Assembly: GCA_963769045.1 (NCBI GenBank)
Contig: CAVYKK010000005.1
Span: 1 to 64,000, forward strand
Length of the DNA stretch: 64,000 nt
Origin: Methanocella_A sp963769045
GTDB taxonomy: Archaea; Halobacteriota; Methanocellia; Methanocellales; Methanocellaceae
Reading direction: 5' to 3'
A program made the position numbers and the translations under genes. The notes under the pieces were generated by a model, which was not told the origin of the DNA, did not search any database, and saw only the letters and a program-made list of their open reading frames with translations. Shown in pieces: positions 34,079 through 43,341 of this stretch (position 1 is the stretch's first letter; each line of letters starts with the position of its first letter).

Positions 34079-35428
34079 CGGAACACGTTCCTGTACAGCG
34101 ATTCTAGGTAGCCTGCCGTGGCCTGGCGTCGCGATTTCGCCAGCCGTTCGAGCGTCTTCTGCACGCCGGTCCCATACTGTATGGCTTTCTTCGGCGCGTG
34201 CGCGACTTCTCGCGGGAGGTATTTCTCCGCTACTTTTCTTAGAACATATTTGCGTATATAATCCTTGCCGTTCCGCCGGACCTTCAGGGACGGGCCCATG
34301 CGACGCGAGGCTGCGACGACGCGCATGTCCAGAAAAGGCACCCGCAGCTCGACGCCATGGGCCATCGTCGCCGCATCGTCCCGCTCCAGGTTGACTTCCG
34401 CTATGTGCCTGAGGTCGTGGTCGAGCGCTTCTGGCAGCCTGCCCTCATCATAAGGCCTTCTCATAGCGCGCGTAGCCGGCGAACAGCTCGTCAGCCCCCT
34501 GCCCGGACAATAACACCCGGTAGCCGTCGTTCCGCGCCTTCTGCGCCAGGATGTAGAGCGGCAGCGCAATCGATACCTTCACCGGGTCGGCGCTCTCTAC
34601 CGCGTACACCGTGCCGGCTATCGCATCTTCCACGTCCTTCTCCGTTATCTCGTAGACGGTCAGGCGGCTCTCCGCACCCATGAGCTTTGCGGCCTGTCTT
34701 GCGGCCTTCACGTCGTACGAGCCTTCCAGCCCTATGGTCACCAGCGGTACGCCCGGGGCGAGCGCACCCACCAGCGCGCTGTCGACGCCCCCGGAAAAAT
34801 TGACGGCGGCTTCCTTATGTATGCGCGCGCGGACCGCCGCAGAGAGTGCCTCGTCCAGCGCCCGGACCGCCTCTTCCTCGCCCATCACCGGATCGTATGG
34901 CGGCAGGTCGACGACTCTGTGTTCCTCGCCGTCGACGAGCATGGCGCCCGGTGACAGTGCCTTTACATCCCGGATGCCAGCGCGCCATAGCGCTTTTCGT
35001 TCCGAGGCAAAGCCGAGGCCGTCTGCAGAACGGCCGTAATACAACGGCTTCACGCCTACCGGGTCACGCAGGAGCGAGAGCTTTGTGCCGTCCCACAGGC
35101 CGAGCGAGTAGTCGCCGTCGATAGAAGGCGCCGTGTCGACGAGGCATTTCATGCCACCTGAGAGGATGCAGGCCAGTGCCTCGGTATCAGACGTGACATC
35201 GGCGAAATCCCGGAAATTGTAGACCTCGCCGTTGAAGACAAATGCCTTGCCGTCGGTCACGGCGGGCTGCGGGTAGTCGCCGGTCACCTTCAGGTGCGTA
35301 TGGCCGAGACAGGCTTCCCGGCCGTCGTAAATGGCAGACCCGTCCGGGCCGCGATGGTGCAACAGCTCGGTCATCTCGCACGTACGCTGCCACGCGCCCT
35401 TACCGGCGAACCCCGCTATGCCGCACAT
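34075..35428 (-). pseudogene. asnB: Asparagine synthetase (glutamine-hydrolysing), frameshifted
   Basis: The first frame begins MCGIAGF, with the nucleophile Cys2, then the synthetase P-loop NFSGGVDSALVG and LLSGQGADELFAGYARYEKA. It then hits a stop at 34448. The C-terminal part continues in another frame as YDEGRLPEALDHDL and VELRVPFLDMRVV. Removing one T in the GCCTTATGAT context (about 34450) restores a single protein of about 450 residues. Placement before gatCAB gives two ways to supply asparagine. It may be a true mutation, tolerated because GatCAB makes Asn-tRNA, or a sequence error. Confidence 0.82.
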
Positions 35429-35560
35429 TGTAGAATGGAAATTAACAGCAGGGTGCTATATATCTTTCTTTAAAGTGCATCGTAAAAGTAACTCACAGGA
35501 GCAGTCAGAATAAAAAAACATGGATGTGTCCCGTGATGAACCAATCCATGCGTGATCAAA

Positions 35561-37138
35561 TTATATGCCGAGCAAGCGTCCGATCGCGTTGCCTGCCTGT
35601 GCCATAAAGCTAAACAAGCTGGACAATATGTCGCCGGACGCTCCGGAATTGCTGTCGATGGTAGCAGGCGATGATATGGCGTCAGCATCTGGCGTCAGAT
35701 TATATGCCTCTGCCGTCGTTCCGTTATCCACGGGCTGGATAACTGGCGGAGCACCGATGCTGTCAGCGGTTATGCCTGTCGCTTTCGGCGTCGCCGTCGC
35801 TTCTGGCGCAGCCGCAGAAGGCCCCGAAGACGGCGTTGCTGCTGCCGCGACTTCCAGTGTCGGGATCGTGCCGGGCACCCCGGGCAGCGGTGTAGCTCCC
35901 GGCTCCGTCAATACGCGAGTCGGCACATTCACATTCTGGATATATAAGGTGTCCGGGTCATCCGTTTCCCGATAGTTGGAAAAAGTCCCGATGCCCAGCT
36001 CGCCGAACCCGTTCATTCCCCAGGCCCAGAGCGAGCCGTCGTTCTTGAGCACGAAGTATTCGGAGCCGCAATAGACCGCAACCGCATCCGATATGTTGAC
36101 CTTTCCGGGCGTATTGAACGACAGGTAGTCGTAACTTTCTCCTCCGTTTCCGTACACTGCGGTGCCGCGGCCCCACGACCACACAGTGCCATCCGACTTT
36201 AACGCCAGGACGTTCCTGCCGGCAGATATTGCGATCACGTCTGTCAGTCCGACGACCCGGGTCGGCGTGCTCCTGTATTCGACGTTAGTTCCGTCACCGA
36301 GATAACCCAGCGTGTTATCGCCCCAGGTCCATACCGTCCCGTCGTCTTTCAGTGCGACCGAGCTCAGTCTATACGCCTGTATTGACACGACGTGATCGAT
36401 GGGTACCTGCTTGGGCACGTAGCTGTCGTTCGTCGTGCCATCTCCGAGCTCGCCCTCCCGGTTGCATCCCCAGGCCCAGACATGACCACTGCTGTCCAGT
36501 GCCAGTGTGTGGACTGAGCTTGCCGATATCTCGACGATGTCACCCGGCAGTCCCTGCACCTGCACTGGAGCCAGCCTTGTTACGTTCGTCCCGTCGCCGA
36601 GACATCCTCTGTAGTTGGAACCCCAGGCCCAGACCGTCCCGTCCTCATTTATGGCGAAACAATTGTCGGACGAGGCCGTGATATCCATGACTTCTGTCAT
36701 ACCAGGAACAGGCGCCGGCGTGAAGTTATCGGCTGTCTCGTATCCTCTGATCCCCGCCCGATTGCCGCCCCACGTCCAGACGGTCCCGTCGTTTCTCAAG
36801 GCCATGCCCCCGTCTCCGGCAACGACCTTCCTGCAGTCGTCGAGGAGCGTCGGTCCTGGCACGCATCGCATTTCGATGATATTCACGTTCACTAAGCGCT
36901 GTCCGGACGCGCCCTCGGGATGGACGCCGTCGCCCAGCCTTCCCTGGTAATTATCGCCACAGGACCACACCGTGCCGTCGTCCTTGAGGATGAACGTCGA
37001 CCGGGTGCCCTGCGATACGTCCGCGATCCCTGCGTCCGCCCGACACGGAGGAGCCATTACTGCCGCCAGGATCGTAATCAGCAGCATCGCCCCGCAAAAA
37101 CGGGCGATTCCCTTTCCTGTTCTGCCATGTAATTTCAT
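35561..37138 (-). CDS. Secreted RCC1-repeat protein
   Basis: This protein of about 525 residues has a signal peptide (about 1-35, before ADAGIADVSQG). A seven-blade RCC1-type propeller follows, with repeated phrases such as DDGTVWTWGDN, GHVWAWGCN and LGDGTN. An Ala/Thr/Pro-rich linker and an amphipathic C-terminal segment (LFSFMAQAGNAIGRLLGI) complete it. The upstream in-frame start at 37153 is possible. It is probably exposed at the cell surface and binds a partner or carbohydrate; the exact role is unknown. Confidence 0.8.
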   Translation of the reverse strand: MKLHGRTGKGIARFCGAMLLITILAAVMAPPCRADAGIADVSQGTRSTFILKDDGTVWSCGDNYQGRLGDGVHPEGASGQRLVNVNIIEMRCVPGPTLLDDCRKVVAGDGGMALRNDGTVWTWGGNRAGIRGYETADNFTPAPVPGMTEVMDITASSDNCFAINEDGTVWAWGSNYRGCLGDGTNVTRLAPVQVQGLPGDIVEISASSVHTLALDSSGHVWAWGCNREGELGDGTTNDSYVPKQVPIDHVVSIQAYRLSSVALKDDGTVWTWGDNTLGYLGDGTNVEYRSTPTRVVGLTDVIAISAGRNVLALKSDGTVWSWGRGTAVYGNGGESYDYLSFNTPGKVNISDAVAVYCGSEYFVLKNDGSLWAWGMNGFGELGIGTFSNYRETDDPDTLYIQNVNVPTRVLTEPGATPLPGVPGTIPTLEVAAAATPSSGPSAAAPEATATPKATGITADSIGAPPVIQPVDNGTTAEAYNLTPDADAISSPATIDSNSGASGDILSSLFSFMAQAGNAIGRLLGI

Positions 37139-37268
37139 CGTATCATCTCGCATCGCTTACCGATGCATCCGATCGAATGATAGCCGGACCGGTTATAAAT
37201 CGCTTGTCTAACCAGGTGTTGAATCGTCGTACGTAACCGGTATGTACGGAAATGCGACCATTTAACAC

Positions 37269-39704
37269 TTGGTGAGAGAACCTATATTTACGCTGCCTCC
37301 GTATCAGGTTGCGAGAGCCATGGAACGGCAGAACTTTTTCGAAGCCATGCTCGTGCTGACGCTGATCGGACTGACGGGCTTGCTGGCCTTCGCGATCGTC
37401 TCCACACCCCCGGCCAGCGAGAGCTGGGAGATGCAGGCGAACGGCACGATCGATTACATGTTCGTGGGCAGCGACGATACACTTTACGCGTTCAGCGGCA
37501 ACACGATCATGGCCGTATCAGGGGATGGCCGTCAACTCTGGAACCTGACGATATCGCCAGAGTGGAAGGTGCTGAACGACTGGAAGATACCTGTCTACAC
37601 ATCCGCAATCCCGCTCGACCAGGGTACCCGGATCGTGATGAAATACAGGACATTCACAAATTATCCTGTGGCACGCGATAGCGACGGGCACCTGTACGTC
37701 TATGTCGTTGGCCGCCCTGCGGAAGACGACACGCAAAAACCCGTGTTCTTCTCCGGCATACAACATGTCAGCTGTCCGGTCGCTCTCCTCGCCATCTCTC
37801 CCGGCGGAGATATCGAGTGGCAATATGAGCTGCCGGTCTACGTTACGGCTGTTTCTCTTCTTGACGCAGCCGACCCTTACTACGAGGAGATGACGGGCCC
37901 GCCGGTGATAATGGCACAGGGCGGTCGTGTTTACCTGTTCCACGACGGTACCGAAGACGTACTGGGCCGGGATGGCAGGTTCCTCTTCGATTTGCATAAC
38001 GTATCCAGCCCGGCGGCCGTGGACGAGGCCGGGCGGATGTATATGGTCCGGGGCATGACGTCTCCGCCGGTCTGGCCCGCAGACGACAGTGTCTTCATGG
38101 GCGAGTTGAGGGGGGAGCCCGGATATAATGCCCTGATACCTTCGGATACGATCGACGCCTACAACCCTGACGGCAGCCTGGCATGGAGCACGAGCATCGG
38201 TGTAAACACCACCGGCATATACGTTGATCAGAGTCTCATGCCCGTCTTCAGCTGCGTCCCGATCTATGCCAACCATACGCTGTATGTGCCCGTGCAGCAG
38301 GGCTTTGCCGCGCTGGACACAAACGGCGGGCTGAAGTGGGTGCGGCAGATAGGGGGCGGTGTCAAACCGATCGACGGGGCGAAGCCGGAAGGCATTATCT
38401 ACGTCCCGCTGCCCATCATGCCAGTGGACAGCCTTGGCAACGCATATCTTTCCCCGCTGGACTGCCTGAGAATGACCGCCTATACATGCATGATATCGGC
38501 GGAAGGGGATATCACTATGCGGGGCCTGGGTGACGACGGGGGGAGCAATTCAGGCATATTCATGCCATATGACGGACTCGACTCCATTGCCGGTAAGGAC
38601 GGGATCATCTATGCGTTCGACAATAATTTTCCCATAAGCCCTACGGTCGTTAACGAATCGCTCGCATCGGGACAGATCGATCACGGATTCATCGTCGCAT
38701 ATGACGTAAAGCGCGGGGCGAGGCTATGGAACTTCACGGTACCGGCCGGGGACAGTCATGTCCTCACTTTGAACCTGGGCAACTACCGGGATGTGCTGCT
38801 GAGGGCACAGTACATCGTTCCCATAGCGGAGGATTATCGCTATCTCGACACTAACGGCCAGCCACACGAAATATATCCTCAGTCGACCAACGCGCAAAAG
38901 GACGTGAAGATATACCCCGGCAGGGACGTAATTTACGTCAGCTATTACTATGACATCTACGAATACCCGCTCGTGATCAACCGTTCGCGATGTGTCTATG
39001 CCGGAGGCCTGTACGCGCTCGACCGGGACGGCAACCTGCTCTGGGAGCGGCAGCCGGATGGCCTGGTCATGAAGTCGGCTGCAGGTAATGGCGCTTTCTA
39101 TTATCTCACGAACCATGGGAAGATGGGCGGCGGCACCGCGGGGATTGCCGCGGGCGCCGCCCTCGTTTCCGTCGCCTACCTGTTCCTCCGGTTCTTTTTG
39201 GTCGGCGCAGTAGCGCGGGCGAGGAGCCGCATCGATAAGAATGAAAACCGCAACCGCGTACTCCGCTACGTCGTCGGGCATCCCGGCGCAACGGCAGTCG
39301 ACCTTTCGCGGGACATCGGCATGAACATAGGGACAATACGCTATCACCTGTTCGTGCTATCGATCAACCACCGGGTCATATACCACCGGGAAGACGGGAA
39401 ATACCTGCGGTACTTCACGAACTCCGGGACCTACACGCCTGAGGAACGGATCGCGCTGTCGCTGCTGCGGCGGGAGCCCTTGCGCCGGATGCTGGCCATG
39501 CTTGCGGAAAGCCCCGGGCTGACCAGCCTGGAACTGTCGCAGCGGCTCGGCGTCTCGACCACCGCCGCCCACCGGCACATCAACGAGCTGATGGACAGAG
39601 ATATCATCGTGAAAGTCCGTGGCCCGGAAAAGGGTAACGTGTTTTTCATTGACGACAGGTATAAAGACTTCATCATTAAAACGCTCGGACAGGCAGAGCT
39701 ATAA
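37269..39704 (+). CDS. Membrane one-component regulator: outside beta-propeller, cytoplasmic tandem winged helices
   Basis: This 811-residue protein has a membrane helix at about 24-46. A large outside PQQ/WD-like propeller follows (about 50-610; repeated DGRQLWNLT, PDGSLAWSTS, GGLKWVRQ and DGNLLWERQ blades). A second membrane helix lies at about 618-640 (AGIAAGAALVSVAYLFLRFFLV). Two winged-helix DNA-binding domains end it (about 655-715, DLSRDIGMNIGTIRYHL; about 725-795, ELSQRLGVSTTAAHRHI). The first Met could be 37320. This reads as a sensor that regulates DNA from the membrane, without a kinase. The ligand is unknown. Confidence 0.8.
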   Translation: MVREPIFTLPPYQVARAMERQNFFEAMLVLTLIGLTGLLAFAIVSTPPASESWEMQANGTIDYMFVGSDDTLYAFSGNTIMAVSGDGRQLWNLTISPEWKVLNDWKIPVYTSAIPLDQGTRIVMKYRTFTNYPVARDSDGHLYVYVVGRPAEDDTQKPVFFSGIQHVSCPVALLAISPGGDIEWQYELPVYVTAVSLLDAADPYYEEMTGPPVIMAQGGRVYLFHDGTEDVLGRDGRFLFDLHNVSSPAAVDEAGRMYMVRGMTSPPVWPADDSVFMGELRGEPGYNALIPSDTIDAYNPDGSLAWSTSIGVNTTGIYVDQSLMPVFSCVPIYANHTLYVPVQQGFAALDTNGGLKWVRQIGGGVKPIDGAKPEGIIYVPLPIMPVDSLGNAYLSPLDCLRMTAYTCMISAEGDITMRGLGDDGGSNSGIFMPYDGLDSIAGKDGIIYAFDNNFPISPTVVNESLASGQIDHGFIVAYDVKRGARLWNFTVPAGDSHVLTLNLGNYRDVLLRAQYIVPIAEDYRYLDTNGQPHEIYPQSTNAQKDVKIYPGRDVIYVSYYYDIYEYPLVINRSRCVYAGGLYALDRDGNLLWERQPDGLVMKSAAGNGAFYYLTNHGKMGGGTAGIAAGAALVSVAYLFLRFFLVGAVARARSRIDKNENRNRVLRYVVGHPGATAVDLSRDIGMNIGTIRYHLFVLSINHRVIYHREDGKYLRYFTNSGTYTPEERIALSLLRREPLRRMLAMLAESPGLTSLELSQRLGVSTTAAHRHINELMDRDIIVKVRGPEKGNVFFIDDRYKDFIIKTLGQAEL

Positions 39705-39732
39705 TATGCCGGAATCCTGGATGGTCAGGGCT

Positions 39733-41199
39733 TTAAGGTTCAGCGCCCGGCACGAGAAGGCTCCAGAGCTCTCGTAAATATTCCCGGTTGAAGGCTAAAG
39801 CCATAGCCAGATACGCGATGGCACTGACAAGCACCATGATGGCCAGCAATGTGATATTGCCCAGCTCCAGTGACCTTCCGGCCAGATATGCCCCGTAGGC
39901 AAGAACGCCCGCTATGACGCTCTTCACTGTATTCAGTGCCATGGCGCCAAGGTACCTGCTCCACTTCAGCTCAATCATCATGCCGGTGATCGTCTGCATG
40001 ACGACGAACTGCAGCAGGCTGATGGCCGCGAAGGCCAGCGTCAGCACGATGATGCCGTACCCGGCCAGAAGGTAGAATACGACGGCGTTCACGATGGCGA
40101 CGATCAGGTTCCAGACAAATCCGAGATCGGCGCGCCCTCTGGCCAGGTACGTTGGTACGGTCGTGCTCCCCAGCACTTTGAAAAGCGCTACCACGCACAG
40201 TATCTGGAAGATAGGCGTCACGCCTTCCCAGCCCCGCCCCATCAGCATCGGCACGAAGACCGGGGCGGCGACGAAGACCACGACGAGAACCGGGAACATT
40301 GAAAATGAGATGAGGCGCGACATATGCAGGTAGCCTCGCCCGAGCAGGTCGTTCGAATCCTGAAATTTGGCCAGTATGGGGAAAGATACGGTCATAATGA
40401 CCGTGCTGATCCTCAGGACCGGATATACGATGATCTGATAGGCAACGTAGTAGAGCCCGAGAATTTCCGCCCCGAGATATCGGCCGATGATGAACTTGAT
40501 CGCGTTAATGGCCATGTACGTAACAGTCCGCTCGCCCATCTGGTACAGCCCGAACCCGATATACCCGCCCAGGTCCGACATCCGAAAGTGCAGGTGTGGT
40601 TGCCAGTGCGGCAGCCCGGCGGCGACGAGCTGTATGCTGCGGATGCCATAATAGACGATCTGCCCGATGACCAGCGCCATCACCCCGAGCCCGTACCATG
40701 CGCCAGCGAACATCGCGATAGTGCTGACGATAGTGGCCGATATCTCGATGACGGCCAGGTCCCGGAACTTCAGGTCACGCTGCAGCAGGACCAGATAAAG
40801 CTGCCCCGGCGGCGTGATCAGGAAGATGGTGCTGATCCAGAGCATTACGGAGAACAGCGCAGGCTCGTTGTAAAAGCTCACTGTCAAAGGCGTGATGGCA
40901 ATCGTGATCACGAAAAGGCCCAGCCCGGCCGCGATCTCCAGCCAGAACAGGCTGGAAAGCCTCTCTCGAGTCGTGTCCTGGCGCTGGATGATCGCGTTGG
41001 AGATGCCCATGTCGTTGAACGCCTGCACGACGCCGATGACGACCATGGCCATGGCCATGAGGCCGAAGTCCGTAGGGCTGAGGAACCGGGTCAGCACCGC
41101 CACCTGGACGTACTGGAAGGCCGACGTGACCAGCGTCGACAGGCCGGTCCACTGTACGCCCGAGACGGCGTGCCGTTTCATGCGCGCGTGCTCTGACAT
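39733..41199 (-). CDS. Polysaccharide flippase, MOP superfamily (Wzx-like)
   Basis: This 488-residue protein has about 12-14 membrane helices. Its N-terminus GVQWTGLSTLVTSAFQYVQVAVLTRFL is typical of Wzx/RfbX polysaccharide exporters, and TDFGLMAMAMVVIGVVQAFNDMGISNAII follows. It would flip lipid-linked glycans across the membrane, supplying surface polysaccharide or glycoprotein sugars. The GT2 gene follows upstream in the same direction. Its 3' end converges on the propeller regulator with a 28-base gap. Confidence 0.88.
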   Translation of the reverse strand: MSEHARMKRHAVSGVQWTGLSTLVTSAFQYVQVAVLTRFLSPTDFGLMAMAMVVIGVVQAFNDMGISNAIIQRQDTTRERLSSLFWLEIAAGLGLFVITIAITPLTVSFYNEPALFSVMLWISTIFLITPPGQLYLVLLQRDLKFRDLAVIEISATIVSTIAMFAGAWYGLGVMALVIGQIVYYGIRSIQLVAAGLPHWQPHLHFRMSDLGGYIGFGLYQMGERTVTYMAINAIKFIIGRYLGAEILGLYYVAYQIIVYPVLRISTVIMTVSFPILAKFQDSNDLLGRGYLHMSRLISFSMFPVLVVVFVAAPVFVPMLMGRGWEGVTPIFQILCVVALFKVLGSTTVPTYLARGRADLGFVWNLIVAIVNAVVFYLLAGYGIIVLTLAFAAISLLQFVVMQTITGMMIELKWSRYLGAMALNTVKSVIAGVLAYGAYLAGRSLELGNITLLAIMVLVSAIAYLAMALAFNREYLRELWSLLVPGAEP

Positions 41200-41285
41200 G
41201 GTGCAATAAAACGGTCAAGCTGGCAAGCATTAAAAATGAGACAACGAAAGTGCGAAATGACCGGCCGCAGCCAGGTGCCCGGCCG

Positions 41286-42008
41286 TTAACGCAATTTACG
41301 GCCGCCGTTGAGCCATTGCCCTATCATCAGCGTCAGGCTCCCGTAGACATAGGTCAGCCCGAAGTAGACCTGCTTCATCCGCAGGTAATACGTGAACTTC
41401 GACTCGCCCACCCGGCGCCTGAACGCCACGGGCTTGTAGCCGATGCGCAGGCCCTCTCGCCACGAGTTATAGACGACGTCATACTCTATCTCGAAGCCGC
41501 TTGCCTTCAGCATCGGGTACAGCGTTTCGACGGCTTTGCGGCTGAACGCCCAGTAGCCCGTCTGGATGTCCGGCAGGTCAAGGCCATAGGCCAGGCTGGT
41601 CAGGGCTGATGTCGACAGGTTGACGAACAGCGAAAACCGGCCAAGATGCTCGATCTGCATCCGCTTGTCCCTGCTGCCCAGCGCGATGTCGCTTCCCCTG
41701 TCCAGCACACCGATCATGCCGGTCGTCTCCCGGGGGTCGTTCGTGTAGTCGGCGTCGATCATGGCGAGATAGTTGTAACCGGACGCAAGGAACCACTCCA
41801 TGCCTGTGCGGACGCCGCAGCCCTTGCCTTTACCGAACTTTTGAGATATAAACGTATAGCCGAGCGACTCCGCCACCTGCCTGGTGCCGTCCGTCGAGCC
41901 GCCGTCGACGACCAGGACATCGAAATCCTGCGGTATCTCCGGGGCCAGCGCCTGCAACGCCGCTTCCTCGTTCAGCGTTGGTAATAATAATAAACGATCT
42001 TTAGCCAT
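41286..42008 (-). CDS. Glycosyltransferase family 2 (dolichol-phosphate-sugar synthase-like)
   Basis: This 240-residue GT-A enzyme starts at MAKDRLLLLPTLNEE, with VVDGGSTDGT (about 37), the DxD-type MIDADYTND (about 88) and the conserved GSRDK stretch. Two weakly hydrophobic C-terminal segments could reach the membrane. It probably transfers a sugar to a lipid or protein carrier. The flippase gene follows 86 bases downstream and they may form an operon. Acceptor and sugar are unknown. Confidence 0.85.
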   Translation of the reverse strand: MAKDRLLLLPTLNEEAALQALAPEIPQDFDVLVVDGGSTDGTRQVAESLGYTFISQKFGKGKGCGVRTGMEWFLASGYNYLAMIDADYTNDPRETTGMIGVLDRGSDIALGSRDKRMQIEHLGRFSLFVNLSTSALTSLAYGLDLPDIQTGYWAFSRKAVETLYPMLKASGFEIEYDVVYNSWREGLRIGYKPVAFRRRVGESKFTYYLRMKQVYFGLTYVYGSLTLMIGQWLNGGRKLR

Positions 42009-42168
42009 GTACTTCGCCAATATCTACAAACGAATTTACGACTGTATTCACAACTGTAAATACATACAATATCATTTAATACTAACCGGTTGCTTCTTTA
42101 TATCCCGGGAAGTTTGTTCCTCTTAATCCTATCATCAGGAACACAACAAGCAGTTTCTCTCAATTCCC

Positions 42169-42345
42169 ATCGCAGTGCGACGCCCGTGCTTGCTTCTTGT
42201 TAATAAAACCTGTTAGCCATTATCCATTACTTCCAATATTAATCGCGGTGCGACGCCCGTGCTTGCTTCTTGTTGAAAAGGCATATCGGCCAATAGCTAA
42301 TATGTCCCATATTAATCGCGGTGCGACGCCCGTGCTTGCTTCGCC
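42169..42345. repeat. Direct repeats at exact 73-base spacing
   Basis: The string GTGCGACGCCCGTGCTTGCT begins at 42175, 42248 and 42321, exactly 73 bases apart. The first two copies continue CTTCTTGTT. The intervening 46-base segments are themselves related (both end ATATTAATCGCG or similar), so this is a tandem repeat and not a CRISPR array. Confidence 0.85.
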
Positions 42346-42537
42346 GCACGTGCTACTCCGGGTTTTTACGGTGTTCCGGTGTCGGGCGACGGGCTCGCAC
42401 CTTCGTCGGCACAACGCGCCTTCGGCAGCGTTGAGCCTCCTTTGCAAGCCCTGAAAAACGCGCCTATCGGCAGCGTTTTTCACACCCGCCACCTCCACAC
42501 CCCTCGCACAGCTGATGCGTGCGAGCGGGCAAGCCGA

Positions 42538-42659
42538 AAAAACCCTCCGCCTTCCGCGGAGAAGCACCGGCTACCCTTACCAACAATAGTACAGGCATCG
42601 ATCCAACACTAGTCCAGACGCGTGAGCCTTTGCTTCTCCGCGGAAGGCGGAGGGTTTTT
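42538..42659. repeat. Perfect 29-bp inverted repeat at cluster centre
   Basis: Bases 42538-42566 and 42631-42659 are perfect reverse complements (starting AAAAACCCTCCGCC). Each arm also folds on itself (CTCCGC/GCGGAG). Outside these arms, the flanking sequences (42301-42537 and 42660-42915) remain recognisable inverted copies of one element of about 270 bases. Confidence 0.9.
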
Positions 42660-42820
42660 CTGGCCGAAGGCCCCTCGCACGCGCAGCTGTGCGAGGGGTG
42701 CGGAGGCGGCCGGGCAATGAACGCTGCCGACAGGCGCGTTGCTTAGCGCTTGCGAAGGGACTCGACCGGGCGCAGCCGAGCGAAGCGAGGCGCCGCCGGG
42801 TCGTGTCTCCGGGGGTGCGA

Positions 42821-43122
42821 GCGCGGCCCGGACGGCGCAGCACCGGAAAAACCCGGAGTAGCACATGCGACGAAGTAAGCATGGGCGTCGCACCGCGATT
42901 AATATTGGACAGACCAAAATCTGATCAATTAGTTACTGCTCTACTGGTATCAGATATTGTAAGAACGCGGCCCGGACGGCGCAGCACCTGAAAAACCCGG
43001 AGTAGCCCATGCATGCGAAGCAAGCATGGGCGTCGCACCGCGATTAATATTGGATAGACCATATCCTGATTCTCTTTCTGCACAGGGAATTGTAAGAGCG
43101 CGGCCCGGACGGCGGAGCACTC
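42821..43122. repeat. Tandem outer modules with internal hairpin
   Basis: Modules of about 95 bases at 42821-42915 and 42965-43060 start GCGGCCCGGACGGCGCAGCA and end ATTAATATTGGA. A third start at 43098 is truncated. The full copy at 42965 holds the 8-bp hairpin GCCCATGC/GCATGGGC. The copy at 42821 has one mismatch, and the inverted left copy has CGTGC/GCACG at the same place. Confidence 0.85.
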
Positions 43123-43341
43123 GACGGATGAAAAAGGGTATTTTCAAGTAGGGGTGATGAAAAATAGCTATGTCTAAACTCCATTCATATGGTTTATTAC
43201 ATTTATCGTTAGATCGGCATGCGTCGGCTTCATTTTATTAAATTTTTCATAAGACCGGAAAAACCCGGAGTATGCCCGGCAAAGCAAGATTGGACGTCGA
43301 CCCGAGAAAAAGTAAAAAGTCCTGATCGATTTATTACTATG

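Larger units (their letters stand above)
42009..43341. other. 1.3-kb gene-free repeat cluster
   Basis: No real gene is found; several open frames rich in Arg and Ala are just translations of repeats. Contents in order: three direct 73-base-period repeats (42169-42345), a left element (42301-42566), a central inverted repeat (42538-42659), a right element in opposite orientation (42631-42915), a second full copy of its outer module (42965-43060), a truncated copy (43098-43122) and a degenerate copy (about 43246-43290). It lies upstream of the GT2 gene and downstream of purB. Confidence 0.85.

Noticed and set aside
35561..37138. Eukaryotic-type RCC1 chromatin factor
   Set aside because: The protein has a signal peptide and Pro/Thr-rich linker, so it is a secreted propeller and not a nucleotide exchange factor.
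42169..42345. CRISPR-like array (repeats at constant spacing)
   Set aside because: Only three copies, the intervening segments are related to each other, no cas genes are nearby, and the repeat continues into the inverted element.
42220..43000. Several Arg/Ala-rich open frames in the repeat cluster
   Set aside because: They are overlapping translations of the GC-rich repeats on both strands and share no protein family features.
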